Shown: positions 8,943 to 19,044, counted from the stretch's first letter. The stretch is 64,000 bases of DNA from Caldimonas mangrovi (GCF_023721835.1 NZ_JAMKFE010000008.1:182588-246587); one strand, 5' to 3'. Program-made: numbers and translations. The notes: a model not told the origin generated them from the letters alone.

Positions 8943-9399
8943 AGGCGTCGGCGGTGGCCGCGCCGCGGTTGTCGGCGATGTAGCGGTGCGCCATCACCAG
9001 CAGCGGGTGCAGTTCTTCCCAGCTCTTGGCTTTTTCCATCTTCACCGCCAGGTTGTCGCCCAGCGGGCCCAGTTGCTCGCTCATGAAGCGCACGGCCTGC
9101 TGACGCAGCGCCTCGACCGGCTTGTGCGGCGCCGGCGGCAGGGTGCTGGGCCCTTCCTCGGCCGCCGGACGGGCAGATGCCGCACGCCCCGCGGTGACGC
9201 CGATCACCTCGATGTAGCCGTCGGCGAGCAAGGTTTGCAGCGCCTCTTCGGCCGGCGGGGCGATCATCCGCATCAGTTCCTCGTCGGTGCGCTTGCCGTC
9301 CACCATGATCAACGCGGAGCGCAACTTGAGCGTCAGATGGTTCTGGCGGGTCGCGATCTCGGTCTGTCCCTTCTCCGTCTTGCGGTATACCGTTCCCAT
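8920..9399 (-). CDS. conserved protein of unknown function
   Basis: A 159-residue soluble protein I cannot assign to a family. The first 75 residues ([20 protein letters not shown], then [18 protein letters not shown]) look like a compact helical, possibly winged-helix domain; a Pro/Ala-rich hinge (about 85-110) follows, then a second helical segment ([20 protein letters not shown]). There is no signal peptide or membrane segment. Similar 'KT.KG..EI.TR' proteins are familiar from other Burkholderiales genomes, so I take it as real. Its 3' end overlaps the DUF3108 gene by 23 bases on the other strand. Confidence 0.7.
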   Translation of the reverse strand: MGTVYRKTEKGQTEIATRQNHLTLKLRSALIMVDGKRTDEELMRMIAPPAEEALQTLLADGYIEVIGVTAGRAASARPAAEEGPSTLPPAPHKPVEALRQQAVRFMSEQLGPLGDNLAVKMEKAKSWEELHPLLVMAHRYIADNRGAATADAFRAAFLE

Positions 9400-9520
9400 C
9401 TCTATGGCTGCTTTCGGTCGTTATGGCGCGCAGCTTAACGTCAGCCGGGCCGACATGCCATCCAGACTAGCACCTGCCTGTGTGCCGTCTTACCGGTTCC
9501 GACCCGATAACGGCCCGGCT

Positions 9521-9537
9521 ACGAAGCTTCGTATAGT
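9521..9537 (+). promoter_or_regulatory. palindrome next to a -10-like hexamer upstream of the crotonase gene
   Basis: ACGAAGCTTCGT (9521-9532) is a perfect 12-base palindrome running directly into TATAGT (9532-9537), 25 bases before the GTG start of the enoyl-CoA hydratase. I found no good -35. It could be an operator over the -10; this is an inference from symmetry and position. Confidence 0.3.
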
Positions 9538-9562
9538 TGCGCACCACCCAAGGAGTTTCCCC

Positions 9563-10351
9563 GTGAGCTATGAACTGATCCTGACAGATGTGCGAGGTGA
9601 CGGGCCCCTCAAGGCCGGTGTGATCACGCTGAACCGGCCCAAGCAGCTCAACGCGCTGAACGACGCGCTGATGGACGAGCTGGGCGCTGCGCTGAAGAGT
9701 TTCGATGCCGACGACGGCATCGGCTGCGTCGTGATCACCGGCAGCGAAAAGGCTTTTGCGGCCGGCGCCGACATTGCGGCGATGGCGTCGTGGAGCTACA
9801 TGGACGTCTACAAGTCCGACTACATCACCCGCAACTGGGAAACGCTCAAGAGCGTGCGCAAGCCGGTGATCGCCGCGGTGGCGGGCTACGCGCTGGGCGG
9901 TGGCTGCGAGCTGGCGATGATGTGCGACTTCATCATCGCCGCCGACAACGCGAAATTCGGCCAGCCCGAGATCAAGCTGGGCATCATCCCCGGGGCCGGC
10001 GGCACACAACGGCTGCCGCGCGCCGTGTCCAAGGCCAAGGCGATGGACCTGGTGCTGACCGCCCGCATGATGGACGCCGCCGAAGCCGAGCGCGCCGGCC
10101 TGGTGTCGCGCGTGGTGCCGGCCGACAAGCTGCTCGACGAGGCGTATGCGGCGGCCGAGTCGATCTGCGGCTACTCGCTGCCCAGCCTGCTCGCCGCCAA
10201 GGAATGCGTGAACCGGGCGTTCGAGGCACCGCTCAACGAGGGCATGCTGTTCGAGCGGCGTGCTTTCCATGCGCTGTTCGCCACCGAAGACCAGAAGGAA
10301 GGCATGGACGCCTTCGTCGCCAAGCGCAAGCCGGCCTTCAAGCAGCAGTAG
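9563..10351 (+). CDS. enoyl-CoA hydratase
   Basis: A 262-residue crotonase. Both catalytic glutamates of the mitochondrial-type enzyme are present twenty residues apart: Glu116 in [11 protein letters not shown] and Glu136 in FGQPEIKLG; the oxyanion loop [11 protein letters not shown] is also clear. It hydrates trans-2-enoyl-CoA to 3-hydroxyacyl-CoA in beta-oxidation or phenylacetate-type degradation. The frame stays open upstream to 9287, but GTG at 9563 has AAGGAG eight bases ahead and gives the N-terminus normal for the family (SYELILTDV...). It stands alone; the next gene is convergent. Confidence 0.93.
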   Translation: MSYELILTDVRGDGPLKAGVITLNRPKQLNALNDALMDELGAALKSFDADDGIGCVVITGSEKAFAAGADIAAMASWSYMDVYKSDYITRNWETLKSVRKPVIAAVAGYALGGGCELAMMCDFIIAADNAKFGQPEIKLGIIPGAGGTQRLPRAVSKAKAMDLVLTARMMDAAEAERAGLVSRVVPADKLLDEAYAAAESICGYSLPSLLAAKECVNRAFEAPLNEGMLFERRAFHALFATEDQKEGMDAFVAKRKPAFKQQ

Positions 10352-10360
10352 GGACCCGCC

Positions 10361-10915
10361 TCAAGGCTGCAGCCAGCGCGCCCCTTCGGTATCGAAGCGG
10401 GCGCGCCGGTGCCCGTCGGGGTGCAGCTCCAGCCAGTCCATCGAGAGCATGCGCGCGGTGACCACCGCGAAGTAGCCGCGCTCTTCGCGCGGCGGGGCCG
10501 GCGTGCCGAGCGGCATGCCGGGCGGCCGCGGCGCCAGATAGTCCTGTGCAGCCGGCGACAGCTTCAGCGTCGCCCAACGCGACGATGCTTCCAGCCCGCT
10601 GGTCTCGGCCTCGAGCCGGACGCGGCAGCGCAACTGCCAGCCCAGCTCGGCCGACCACATCACCAGGGTGCCGACCGGTGCGGTGGCCATTTGCACCAGC
10701 TTGCCGGCTCGCGCATCGGAGTAGAACAAGAGTTCGCGCGCCTCGCGGCGGGCGTCGCGCAACACCACCACGCGTGCGTCGGCCGCGTCGCCGTCGCGCG
10801 TGGCGAGCACCGGCGTGCGCCACGCATGGCCACGGGCCTGCGCGGCACGCTGCAGTTCCTGCCAGAGCGCGCGTTCGGCCTCTGCCAGGTCCAGCAGTCG
10901 TGCGTTGCCGGTCAT
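10361..10915 (-). CDS. pyridoxamine 5'-phosphate oxidase-like FMN protein
   Basis: A 184-residue split-barrel flavoprotein of the PNPOx / Alr4036-like group. The visible pattern is [20 protein letters not shown] (about 34-53), [15 protein letters not shown] (about 62-76), and a C-terminal [14 protein letters not shown] block. The group binds FMN at a dimer interface; most members are not proven to oxidise pyridoxamine phosphate, so a generic call is safer. Its ATG overlaps the stop of lysS (ATGA, 10912-10915), so it is coupled to the synthetase gene. Confidence 0.78.
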   Translation of the reverse strand: MTGNARLLDLAEAERALWQELQRAAQARGHAWRTPVLATRDGDAADARVVVLRDARREARELLFYSDARAGKLVQMATAPVGTLVMWSAELGWQLRCRVRLEAETSGLEASSRWATLKLSPAAQDYLAPRPPGMPLGTPAPPREERGYFAVVTARMLSMDWLELHPDGHRRARFDTEGARWLQP

Positions 10916-12435
10916 TGCTCCTTGCGCAGCGCCGGGAACAGGATCACGTCGCGGATGTTGGGCGAATCGGTCAGCAGCATGATCAGGCGGTCGACGCCGA
11001 TGCCGCAGCCGCCGGCCGGCGGCATGCCGTATTCGAGCGCGCGGATGTAGTCGGCGTCGAAGTACATCGCCTCTTCGTCGCCGGCGTCCTTGGCGGCCAC
11101 CTGCGACTGGAAGCGCGCGGCCTGGTCTTCCGGGTCATTGAGCTCCGAGAAGCCGTTGGCGATCTCGCGGCCGGTGATGTAGAGCTCGAAGCGCTCGGTG
11201 ATGGCCGGGTCGGTGTCCGAGGCGCGCGCCAGCGGCGACACCTCGACCGGGTGGTCGACGATGAAGGTCGGCTCCCACAGCTTTTCCTCGACCAGCTCCT
11301 CGAAGGCGGCGAACTGCAGCTGCGACAGGCCCCAGTGCGCGGGCGCGTCCTTGCCGAGAATCTTCAGTTCGTCGCGCAGGTAGGCCGGGTCGTCGATCTG
11401 CGCGTCGTCGATGCGCGGCGCGTGGCGCAGCAGCGCGTCGCGGATGCTCAGCCGCGCGAACGGCTGCTCGAGGTCGACCACCTTGCCCTGGTAGGTGAGG
11501 GTGGCGGAGCCGCTGGCATCCTTGGCGGCCTGGCGCAGGATGGCTTCGGTGAAGTCCATCAGGTCGTGGTAGTTCCAGTACGCCGCATAGAACTCCATCA
11601 TCGTGAACTCGGGGTTGTGGCGGACCGAGATCCCCTCGTTGCGGAAGTTGCGATTGATCTCGAACACCCGCTCGAAGCCGCCGACGACCAGCCGCTTCAG
11701 GTACAGCTCGGGGGCGATGCGCAGGAACATCTCCTGGTCCAGCGCGTTGTGGTGCGTCTTGAACGGCTTGGCGTTGGCGCCCCCCGGGATGGGGTGCAGC
11801 ATCGGCGTCTCGACTTCCAGGAAGTCGTGCTGCATCATGAAGCTGCGCATCGACGACAGCGCCTTGCTGCGGGCGGCGAAGCGCTGGCGGGCGTCGTCGT
11901 CGGTGATCAGGTCGACGTAACGCTGGCGGTACTTCTGCTCCTGGTCGGTCATGCCGTGGAACTTGTCCGGCAGCGGCCGCAGGCTCTTGGTCAGCAGGCG
12001 CAGCACCGTGACCTGCACCGACAGCTCGCCGCTCTTGGTCTTGAACAGCACGCCTTCGGCGCCCAGGATGTCGCCCAGATCCCAGTGCTTGAACGCCGCG
12101 TACACCTCTTCGCCCACCTGGTCGCGCGTGATGTACAGCTGGATGCGGCCCGAGCCGTCCTGCAGCGTGCAGAAGCTGGCCTTGCCCATCACGCGCTTGA
12201 GCATCATGCGGCCGGCGACCGAGACGTTGATGCGCAGCGGCTCGAGTTCCTCGTTCGGGCGTTCGCCGTAGAGGCCATGCAGCTTGTCGGCGTGATGGTG
12301 CGGCTTGAAGTTGTTCGGGAAGGCGACGCCCTGCTGGCGCAGGGCACAGAGCTTCTCGCGGCGTTCGGCGATCAGCTGGTTGGTGTCGGTGGCTTGCGGC
12401 TCCGCGGGGGCGGCAGGCGTCGCGCGTTCGGTCAT
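10912..12435 (-). CDS. lysS: lysine--tRNA ligase, class II
   Basis: A 507-residue class II synthetase. An N-terminal OB-fold anticodon-binding domain (about 70-180) precedes the catalytic core. Motif 2 is seen as [20 protein letters not shown] and motif 3 as [14 protein letters not shown] near the C-terminus. It charges tRNA-Lys in the cytoplasm. Length and motifs are complete. The N-terminal 20 residues are a disordered Ala/Pro/Thr-rich extension. It is divergent from the glycan cluster (130 bases between start codons) and couples to the PNPOx-like gene through ATGA. Confidence 0.96.
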   Translation of the reverse strand: MTERATPAAPAEPQATDTNQLIAERREKLCALRQQGVAFPNNFKPHHHADKLHGLYGERPNEELEPLRINVSVAGRMMLKRVMGKASFCTLQDGSGRIQLYITRDQVGEEVYAAFKHWDLGDILGAEGVLFKTKSGELSVQVTVLRLLTKSLRPLPDKFHGMTDQEQKYRQRYVDLITDDDARQRFAARSKALSSMRSFMMQHDFLEVETPMLHPIPGGANAKPFKTHHNALDQEMFLRIAPELYLKRLVVGGFERVFEINRNFRNEGISVRHNPEFTMMEFYAAYWNYHDLMDFTEAILRQAAKDASGSATLTYQGKVVDLEQPFARLSIRDALLRHAPRIDDAQIDDPAYLRDELKILGKDAPAHWGLSQLQFAAFEELVEEKLWEPTFIVDHPVEVSPLARASDTDPAITERFELYITGREIANGFSELNDPEDQAARFQSQVAAKDAGDEEAMYFDADYIRALEYGMPPAGGCGIGVDRLIMLLTDSPNIRDVILFPALRKEQ

Positions 12436-12565
12436 GACGGGCTCGGGCGTGGAAAAGGGGCGATTTTACCGGGCGGGGCTGTCGCGAGCGCCTGCTGCCG
12501 CGGGCAGGTGCGGGGCCGACGTATCATCGCGCCACCTTCGCGCGGCCCCTCTTCGCGTCCCCTGC

Positions 12566-13852
12566 ATGTCTTCTTCCTCGATCTCCCGCGGCGCGATCAG
12601 CCACTTCGTCGCGAAGTCCCTGGCCGTGGCGCTGGGCATGACGATCATCGCGATCGTCGCGCGCCAGGGGCCGCTGGAGCAGGGCATGTTCTCGCTGCTG
12701 GTCGCCACCGAGGCGGTGTATGCGGCGCTGTTCTCCGGCATCGGTCTCGCGGTGGCACGCCGCGTGTCGCACCATGGTGACGAAGCCGGGGTGTGGCTGA
12801 CGAGTGCCTTGTTGCTTTGCCTGCTGGCCGGCCTGGTGGGTGCGGGTGTGTTTGCCGGCGCAGCGCATCTGTCGGGCGGCGACCCGGCCTACCGCTACCT
12901 GCCGCTGCTGGCCGCTGCGGCGCCTTTTCTGTTGCTGACGCCCACGGTGTCCGGGCTGCATCTCGGCCGCGGGCGCATGGGCCCGATCAACCTGCTGACG
13001 GTCGGGCCGCCGCTGTTGACGCTGGCCCTGCTGCCGCTGGTCGCCAAGGGGGCCTTCGATGCGATGGCGATGGCGACGACGTGGGTCGTCGCGCGCGCCG
13101 TTGTCGGCGTCGCGGCGGCGGTCCATGCAAGCGCAAGCTTCGGGCTGCGCCGCATCGCCTGGTCGGATTGGGCGCCGCTGGCGGGGTTTTGCGCGGTGGT
13201 CGGCGTCACCAACCTCATCAGCTGGTTGAACTACCGTGTCGACCTGTTCATCGTCGAGCGGATCGCGGGTCTGGCGCAGGCGGGTGTCTATTCCGTGGCG
13301 GTGACGGTGGCCGAGCTGCTGTGGTTCGTCTCTTCGTCGGTCAGCGTGGCGGCTTATGCCCGTATCGGGCAGCCCGACCGGGCGCGGGCCGCCGCCTTGA
13401 CGGTGCGCGTCGTGCACCTGAACCTGGCCGTACTGGTGCTCGTCTCGCCGGCGCTCGTCGCGCTCGCGTGGTGGGGGCTGCCGGCCGTACTGGGCCCCGC
13501 CTACGCCGCGTCGTTGCCGCTGCTGGCATGGCTGCTCCCTGGCGTCTGGGCCTACGCCAGCGCGTCGACGCTGTCGGCCTTCTATACCAACTATCTGGGG
13601 CGGCCGCAGTTGTCGGCGGCGGTGGCGTCGACCTCGTTGGCGGTCAACGTGGTGGTCTGCTTCCTGCTGGTGCCGCGGGTGGGCGCCGCCGGCGCGGCGA
13701 TCGCCACGTCGGCGTCTTACCTGCTGGCGATCGGCTGGGGACTGGCATTGTTCCGCCGGCATGCCGGCTTGAGTTGGCGCGAGGTACTGCGGCCCGACCT
13801 GCAGCGCCTGCGGCGCGATCTCGTCTCGCCGCTGCAGCGGGCTGCCCGGTAG
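12566..13852 (+). CDS. polysaccharide flippase (Wzx/MATE-like lipid-sugar translocase)
   Basis: A 428-residue protein made almost wholly of hydrophobic segments, about 12 helices, with the layout of the polysaccharide_synt / MurJ-like exporter fold: SRGAISHFVAKSLAVALGM at the N-terminus, a central WLNYRVDLFIVERIAG loop typical of Wzx, and PAYAASLPLLAWLLPG in the second half. Such proteins move undecaprenyl-linked glycan units across the inner membrane. The frame is open from 12305, but the ATG at 12566 gives the family N-terminus and avoids overlap with lysS. It is the first gene of an eight-gene surface-glycan cluster running to 20901. Confidence 0.88.
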   Translation: MSSSSISRGAISHFVAKSLAVALGMTIIAIVARQGPLEQGMFSLLVATEAVYAALFSGIGLAVARRVSHHGDEAGVWLTSALLLCLLAGLVGAGVFAGAAHLSGGDPAYRYLPLLAAAAPFLLLTPTVSGLHLGRGRMGPINLLTVGPPLLTLALLPLVAKGAFDAMAMATTWVVARAVVGVAAAVHASASFGLRRIAWSDWAPLAGFCAVVGVTNLISWLNYRVDLFIVERIAGLAQAGVYSVAVTVAELLWFVSSSVSVAAYARIGQPDRARAAALTVRVVHLNLAVLVLVSPALVALAWWGLPAVLGPAYAASLPLLAWLLPGVWAYASASTLSAFYTNYLGRPQLSAAVASTSLAVNVVVCFLLVPRVGAAGAAIATSASYLLAIGWGLALFRRHAGLSWREVLRPDLQRLRRDLVSPLQRAAR

Positions 13853-13876
13853 ACTGCTGGCCGCAACCCGACACCG

Positions 13877-14455
13877 ATGTTCAAGCTCTTCGCTCATTCG
13901 CTGCTGCGCCGCCTGATCGGCCCCCGCATGGCCTATGGCTATCGTCGCCACGACGGCGCGAGGCTATTGCACACGCGTGTCAGCACGGCGGCCGAACTGC
14001 AGAGCCCGCAGCAACTGCAGATCGAGGATCACGTCTTCATCGGCCACTTCAATTTCATCGACGCTTCGGGCGGGTTGAGCATCGGCGAAGGCACCCAGAT
14101 CACCAACCACGTGTCGGTGCTCAGCCATTCCAGCCATGTGGCGGTGCGGCTGATGGGACGCCGCTACTGGGGGCACCCGGAGCCCGCGGGCCTGACCCGG
14201 GCCGCTACCGTGATCGGCCCATACTGCTTCATCGGCCCCGGCGCGGTCATCGCGCCCGGCGCATGCCTGGGACGCGGCGTGCTGGTGCGTGCGCACAGCT
14301 ACGTCGACGGCGAATTCCCCGACTTCGCTATCGTCGGCGGCCAGCCGGCACAGGTGGTCGGTGACGTGCGCGAGATGGACGCAGCCTGGCTGCAGCGCCA
14401 CCCCGAGATCGCTGCGCACTACTGCGGCATCGGCTGGCCGCAGGCACCACGATGA
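13877..14455 (+). CDS. hexapeptide-repeat acyltransferase (WbbJ-like)
   Basis: A 192-residue left-handed beta-helix acyltransferase. Hexapeptide turns are seen from about residue 50 (LQIEDHVFIGHFNFIDASGG) through IGEGTQITNHVSVLSHSSH, interrupted by an insert (about 90-110), and resume as IGPYCFIGPGAVIAPGACLG. The His in NHVSVLSHSSH is the usual catalytic position of the LacA/WbbJ group. It probably O-acetylates a sugar of the glycan; N-acetylation of the amino sugar made by its neighbours is possible but the sequence looks less like PglD. Its stop overlaps the next start (ATGA). Confidence 0.82.
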   Translation: MFKLFAHSLLRRLIGPRMAYGYRRHDGARLLHTRVSTAAELQSPQQLQIEDHVFIGHFNFIDASGGLSIGEGTQITNHVSVLSHSSHVAVRLMGRRYWGHPEPAGLTRAATVIGPYCFIGPGAVIAPGACLGRGVLVRAHSYVDGEFPDFAIVGGQPAQVVGDVREMDAAWLQRHPEIAAHYCGIGWPQAPR

Positions 14456-15522
14456 GCGGCCACGGCCACATCCTGTTCTGCGCCGATGCGTGCAGCGTGC
14501 ACACGCAGCGCTGGGTCGGCGCGATGGCAGAACGCGGCTGGCGCTGCTCGGTGCTGTCGCGGCACTTCCAGCGTATCGCCGGTGCTGACGTGCACCCGCT
14601 CGACACGCCCGACGGCAACTGGCCCTGGTTCGCGGCCGTCCCGCGCGTGCGCCGGCTCGCGGCCGAACTCGCCCCCGACATCGTGCATGGACACTACGTC
14701 ACCTCCTACGGCCTGTGGGCCGCGGCGAGCGGGCGGCGGCCGCTGGTGCTGACCGGCTGGGGCTCCGACATCCTCGTGTCCCCCCACCGCAGCCGGTTGG
14801 TGCACGCGGTGACCGGCTGGACGCTGCGCCGCGCCGACCTGATCACCGCCGACAGCCAGGACATGCTCAACGCGATGGCACGCTACCGTCCGCGCGCGCC
14901 GTTGCACCAGATCTACTGGGGTGCCGACACCGAGAAGTTCCGTCCCTACCCGAGCACCGACCCGGTGTTCCGCATCGCCAGCCTGCGCGCGTGGGAGCCG
15001 AACTACAACATCGACGTGATCCTCGACGCGACCGCGAGATTGCGTGCGGCCGAGCCTGGCGCGGCGATCGAGCTGCACCTGCTCGGCGGCGGGCCGCTCG
15101 AGGCACGGCTGCGCTCGACGGCCCAGGCGCTGGGCCTCGACGACGTGGTGCACTTCCACGGCCGTGTCGACGAGGACCGGCTCGCGCAGCTCGTCAACCG
15201 CTCGCACGTCAGCGTGTCCATCCCGGACAGCGACGCCACCTCGGTCGCGCTGCTCGAGTCGATGGCGTCGGGGCTGCCGGTGGTGGTATCCGACCTGCCC
15301 GCGAACCGGCAGTGGGTCGACGCGCAGGGCGGCTGGCTGCTGGCGCCGCGCGACCCGCACGCGCTGGCGCTGGCCTTGCGCGAGCTGCTGCACGACCCCG
15401 CCCGTGCCTTGGCGATGGGGCGTCACAACCGTGCCCGCGTCGACCCGCATGCCGCACGGCGAACCCAGATGGACCGCGTGGACACGCTCTATCGGGGCCT
15501 GCTCGACGGGGGGCGCAGATGA
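14452..15522 (+). CDS. glycosyltransferase family 4
   Basis: A 356-residue GT-B glycosyltransferase. The N-terminal acceptor domain starts ILFCADACSVHTQRWVGAM and includes GWGSDILVSPHRSRL. The C-terminal donor domain has the retaining EX7E element in LLESMASGLPVVVSDLP and a preceding FHGRVDEDRLAQLVNRSHV. It should add a sugar from a nucleotide donor to the lipid-linked glycan at the cytoplasmic face. It is coupled by ATGA overlaps both to the acyltransferase before it and to the family 2 transferase after it. The donor sugar is not predictable. Confidence 0.88.
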   Translation: MSGHGHILFCADACSVHTQRWVGAMAERGWRCSVLSRHFQRIAGADVHPLDTPDGNWPWFAAVPRVRRLAAELAPDIVHGHYVTSYGLWAAASGRRPLVLTGWGSDILVSPHRSRLVHAVTGWTLRRADLITADSQDMLNAMARYRPRAPLHQIYWGADTEKFRPYPSTDPVFRIASLRAWEPNYNIDVILDATARLRAAEPGAAIELHLLGGGPLEARLRSTAQALGLDDVVHFHGRVDEDRLAQLVNRSHVSVSIPDSDATSVALLESMASGLPVVVSDLPANRQWVDAQGGWLLAPRDPHALALALRELLHDPARALAMGRHNRARVDPHAARRTQMDRVDTLYRGLLDGGRR

Positions 15523-16538
15523 GCCGGATCGTCTCCGTGATCGTGCCGTGTCGCAACGAGCGCCCGTACATCGAGGCCTTCTGTGCCAGCGTCGCGCAAC
15601 AGGCGTTGCCGGATGGCTGGTCGCTGGAGGTGGTGGTCGCCGACGGCTGCAGCGACGACGGCACCGCCCAGACCTTGCGGCGGCTGGCCGCGCAGGACGC
15701 GCGCATGCGCATGATCGACAACCCAGCGGGCATCGTCTCGGCCGGCCTCAACCGCGCGCTGGAATGCGCGCACGGGCAAGTCATCGTGCGCATGGACGTG
15801 CACACCACCTACGCGCCCGACTACATCGCCCAATGCCTGCATGCCCTGGCGACGAGCGGGGCCGACAACGTCGGCGGGCCGTGGCGTGCCGAAGGCGATA
15901 CCCCGATGCAGCGAGCCATCGCTGCGGCGTTCCAATCGCGCTGGCTGGCCGGCGGGGCACGCTCGCGCCAGCTCGGCTACGACGGGCCGGTCGACACGGT
16001 CTACCTCGGCTGCTGGCCGCGCGCCACGTTCGAGCGCTTCGGTGGTTTCGACGAGACGCTGGTGCGCAATCAGGACGACGAGCACAACCTGCGCATCGTT
16101 AAGGGCGGCGGCCGCGTCTGGCAGTCGTCGACGGTCCGCAGCTGCTATCGTCCGCGCGGCTCGCTGGGCGCGCTGTTCCGCCAGTACCTGCAGTACGGCT
16201 ACTGGAAGCCCTTCGTGATGCGCAAGCACGGCCAGCCGGCGGCTTTGCGGCACCTCGTGCCGGCGGTGTTCGTGCTCGCGCTCGGCATCTCGGCGGCCTT
16301 GCTGCCGTTCGGGATGCCGGCGGGCGTGCCTGCAGCGCTCGCCGGCGTCTATGCCGGGGCCGTGCTGGCGGCGAGCACCGCCGCCGCGTCGCGCACCGGC
16401 TGGGGCCTGTGGTGGCGCCTGCCGGCGGTGATCGCGGCTTACCACTTCGGCTACGGCATCGGCTCGCTGTGCGGCTGGTTCGACGTATGGCGCGGCGCGG
16501 CGGCCGGGCGCGAGCGCTTCGCGCGGCTGACCCGCTGA
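15519..16538 (+). CDS. glycosyltransferase family 2 with C-terminal membrane segments (ExoA-like)
   Basis: A 339-residue inverting GT-A enzyme. The nucleotide-binding start is VSVIVPCRNERPYIEAF, the metal site resembles DXD (RMDVHTTYAPDY), and the acceptor region has GGFDETLVRNQDDEHNLRI. The last 90 residues hold three hydrophobic helices, as in ExoA of succinoglycan synthesis, so it is membrane-tethered. The frame is open far upstream, but ATG 15519 overlaps the stop of the preceding gene (ATGA) and gives the canonical N-terminus. Confidence 0.87.
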   Translation: MSRIVSVIVPCRNERPYIEAFCASVAQQALPDGWSLEVVVADGCSDDGTAQTLRRLAAQDARMRMIDNPAGIVSAGLNRALECAHGQVIVRMDVHTTYAPDYIAQCLHALATSGADNVGGPWRAEGDTPMQRAIAAAFQSRWLAGGARSRQLGYDGPVDTVYLGCWPRATFERFGGFDETLVRNQDDEHNLRIVKGGGRVWQSSTVRSCYRPRGSLGALFRQYLQYGYWKPFVMRKHGQPAALRHLVPAVFVLALGISAALLPFGMPAGVPAALAGVYAGAVLAASTAAASRTGWGLWWRLPAVIAAYHFGYGIGSLCGWFDVWRGAAAGRERFARLTR

Positions 16539-16554
16539 ACGGCCTGCAAACGCC

Positions 16555-17274
16555 ATGCCGCACGACCCGACGTCCGTTCCTCACGACGAAGCCACCGCCG
16601 TGCAGACCCGCTATGCGCGCCGCGCGAGCGGTGAGTGGCGCTACAGCCTGCTCAACCCGGCGGCGCTGTTGGCCACGCAGGAGCGGCAGCGTGCGATCGC
16701 CCGGGTGCTGGTCGCGCAGGGCTGGTGCGATCCGGCGCCGCTGCGGTTGGCCGAGGTCGGCTGCGGCACCGGCGGCAACCTGCTGGAGCTGCTGCGCATG
16801 GGCTTCGCGCCCCAGCATCTGTCCGGCATCGAGCTGCTGCCCGAGCGTGCCCGCGAGGCGCGCCACCTGCTGCCGCCAGCCGTCGCGGTGCACTGCGCCG
16901 ATGCCGTGCAAGCGCCCCGCCTGCTGCCCGAGGCCAGCCAGGACATCGTCTACCAGTCGACCGTGTTCTCGTCGCTGCTCGACGATGCCTTCCAGCAGCG
17001 CCTGGCCGACACGATGTGGCACTGGGTGCGGCCGGGCGGCGGCGTGCTGTGGTACGACTTCACGGTGGACAATCCACGCAACCCCGACGTCCGCGGGGTG
17101 CCGTTGTCGCGGGTAGGCGCACTGTTCCCCCACGGGCAATTGCGCGCCGAACGCCTGACCCTGGCGCCGCCGCTCGCTCGAGCCGTGGTGCGCATGCACC
17201 CGGCGCTGTACACCCTGTTCAACCGCTGGCCGCTGCGCACCCACGTGCTGGCCTGGATCCAGAAACCGCAATGA
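16555..17274 (+). CDS. class I SAM-dependent methyltransferase
   Basis: A 239-residue methyltransferase with the SAM-binding loop [14 protein letters not shown] (about residues 66-79), the acidic ribose-binding end of strand 2 in [10 protein letters not shown], and a post-motif block [20 protein letters not shown]. In this setting it most likely methylates a sugar hydroxyl or amine of the glycan; nothing in the sequence fixes the target. Its stop codon overlaps the aminotransferase start (ATGA at 17271). Confidence 0.82.
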   Translation: MPHDPTSVPHDEATAVQTRYARRASGEWRYSLLNPAALLATQERQRAIARVLVAQGWCDPAPLRLAEVGCGTGGNLLELLRMGFAPQHLSGIELLPERAREARHLLPPAVAVHCADAVQAPRLLPEASQDIVYQSTVFSSLLDDAFQQRLADTMWHWVRPGGGVLWYDFTVDNPRNPDVRGVPLSRVGALFPHGQLRAERLTLAPPLARAVVRMHPALYTLFNRWPLRTHVLAWIQKPQ

Positions 17275-18437
17275 CTGCTGCCGACTTCCTGCCTTTCGCG
17301 CTGCCCGAGATCGGTGAAGACGAGATCGCCGAGGTCGTCGACACGTTGCGCTCGGGCTGGATCACGACCGGCCCCAAGGCCAAGCGCTTCGAACAGGCCT
17401 TCGTCGACTACCTCGGCGGGGCCGGTACCGGACTCAAAGCGATCGCGGTGAATTCAGCCACCGCCGGCCTGCACCTCGCGCTCGAGGCGCTGGGCATCGG
17501 TTCCGGCGACGAGGTGATCACGACGACGCACACCTTCACGGCCACTGCCGAGGTGGTGCGCTACCTCGGGGCGGACGTCGTGCTGGTCGACATCGATCCG
17601 GCGACGCTGTGCATTGCCCCGGCCGCCGTCGAAGCGGCCATCACGCCGCGCACCAAGGCGATCGTTCCGGTGCATTTCGCCGGCCTCGCGGCCGACATGC
17701 CGGCGTTGCTCGCGATTGCTGCGAAGCATGGGCTGAAGGTGGTCGAGGATGCAGCGCACGCGCTGCCGACGACGGTGGGCGGCTCGCTGGTCGGCACGCT
17801 CGCCTCCGACGCGACCGTGTTCAGCTTCTATGCCAACAAGACGATCACCACCGGCGAAGGCGGCATGCTCGTCACCCGCGACGCCGAGCTGGCGAAGCGT
17901 GCGAAGGTGATGCGCCTGCACGGCATGAACCGCGACGCCTTCGACCGCTTCACCGCCAAGGTGCCGAGCTGGTACTACGAGATCGTCGCGCCCGGCTTCA
18001 AGTACAACCTGACCGACATCGCCGCCGCGCTGGGCCTGCACCAGTTGCGCCGCGCCGACGCCTTCCAGCAGCGGCGCGAGCAGATCGCGCGGCAGTACAC
18101 CGAAGGTCTGCGGGGCCTGCCCCTCGTGGCGCCGCCCGACGCACCGGCGGGTGACCGTCACGCCTGGCACTTGTACGCGGTCCGGCTCGCCGACGACGCG
18201 CGCGTGGATCGAGATGCCGTGATCGAGCAGCTGTTCGACGCCGGCATCGGCTGCAGTGTGCACTACATCCCGCTGCACCTGCATCCGTATTGGCGCGACC
18301 GCTACGGTCTTGCCCCGCGGCAGTTTCCGCACAGCCAGCAAGCCTACGAACGCATGCTCAGCCTGCCGCTGTACACGCGCATGTCAGACGCCGACGTGCA
18401 GCGCGTGGTCGATGCGCTGCGACGCATCCTGGGTTGA
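17271..18437 (+). CDS. DegT/DnrJ/EryC1/StrS-type sugar aminotransferase
   Basis: A 388-residue PLP enzyme. The Schiff-base lysine is Lys190 in [15 protein letters not shown], preceded by the DegT-type [12 protein letters not shown] block, and the substrate loop [14 protein letters not shown] is present. It transfers an amino group, usually from glutamate, to a 4-keto or 3-keto nucleotide sugar. The membrane 4,6-dehydratase two genes downstream would supply a UDP-4-keto-6-deoxy sugar, so a 4-amino-4,6-dideoxy sugar is the natural product, as with PglE/PglF. The start at 17271 overlaps the methyltransferase stop; the longer open frame upstream is a shadow. Confidence 0.88.
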   Translation: MTAADFLPFALPEIGEDEIAEVVDTLRSGWITTGPKAKRFEQAFVDYLGGAGTGLKAIAVNSATAGLHLALEALGIGSGDEVITTTHTFTATAEVVRYLGADVVLVDIDPATLCIAPAAVEAAITPRTKAIVPVHFAGLAADMPALLAIAAKHGLKVVEDAAHALPTTVGGSLVGTLASDATVFSFYANKTITTGEGGMLVTRDAELAKRAKVMRLHGMNRDAFDRFTAKVPSWYYEIVAPGFKYNLTDIAAALGLHQLRRADAFQQRREQIARQYTEGLRGLPLVAPPDAPAGDRHAWHLYAVRLADDARVDRDAVIEQLFDAGIGCSVHYIPLHLHPYWRDRYGLAPRQFPHSQQAYERMLSLPLYTRMSDADVQRVVDALRRILG

Positions 18438-18443
18438 GGCGCG

Positions 18444-19040
18444 ATGGGCAAACGCTGGTTCGACCTGGTCGTGTCCACCGCCGCCTTGCTGCTGCTGTGG
18501 CCGCTGTTCGCCCTGATCGCGCTCGCGATCCGGCTGGACTCGCGCGGCCCGGTGTTCTTTCGCCAGGAGCGGGTGGGGCGTTTCGGCGTGCCGTTCCGCA
18601 TCCACAAGTTCCGCACCATGGTCGACGATCCGGCCTTGCGGGGCCGCGAGATCACGGTGGGCAACGATCCGCGCATCACGCGGGTCGGCGCGGTGTTGCG
18701 CCGGACCAAGCTCGACGAGCTGGCGCAGCTGATCGACGTGCTGCAAGGCACGATGAGCCTGGTCGGCCCGCGCCCCGAAGTGCCGCGCTACGTGCAGCAG
18801 TACCCCGCGCCGGTGCGCGACAAGGTGCTGTCGGTGCGGCCGGGCATCACCGACCTCGCATCGATAGAGTACCGGCGCGAGAGCGAACTGCTCGCACGCT
18901 CCGCCGACCCCGAGCGCACCTATGTGCAAGAAGTGTTGCCGCGCAAGCTGCACTACGCGCAGCAATATGTCGAGCATGCGACCTTGTGGACCGACCTGCG
19001 GCTGCTCGCGCGCACGCTGCAGGTCCTGCTGAGCCGGTGA
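18444..19040 (+). CDS. PglC-like phosphoglycosyltransferase (sugar transferase)
   Basis: A 198-residue monotopic phosphoglycosyltransferase: one N-terminal reentrant hydrophobic helix (about 8-30, WFDLVVSTAALLLLWPLFAL), then HKFRTMVDD, TRVGAVLRRTKLDELAQL and MSLVGPRPEVPRY, the catalytic blocks of the family. Its small size matches PglC-type enzymes rather than the longer WbaP type with extra membrane helices. It transfers a phospho-sugar from UDP to undecaprenyl phosphate, the first membrane step of glycan assembly. It sits six bases after the aminotransferase and four bases before the dehydratase. Confidence 0.9.
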   Translation: MGKRWFDLVVSTAALLLLWPLFALIALAIRLDSRGPVFFRQERVGRFGVPFRIHKFRTMVDDPALRGREITVGNDPRITRVGAVLRRTKLDELAQLIDVLQGTMSLVGPRPEVPRYVQQYPAPVRDKVLSVRPGITDLASIEYRRESELLARSADPERTYVQEVLPRKLHYAQQYVEHATLWTDLRLLARTLQVLLSR

Positions 19041-19044
19041 CGCG

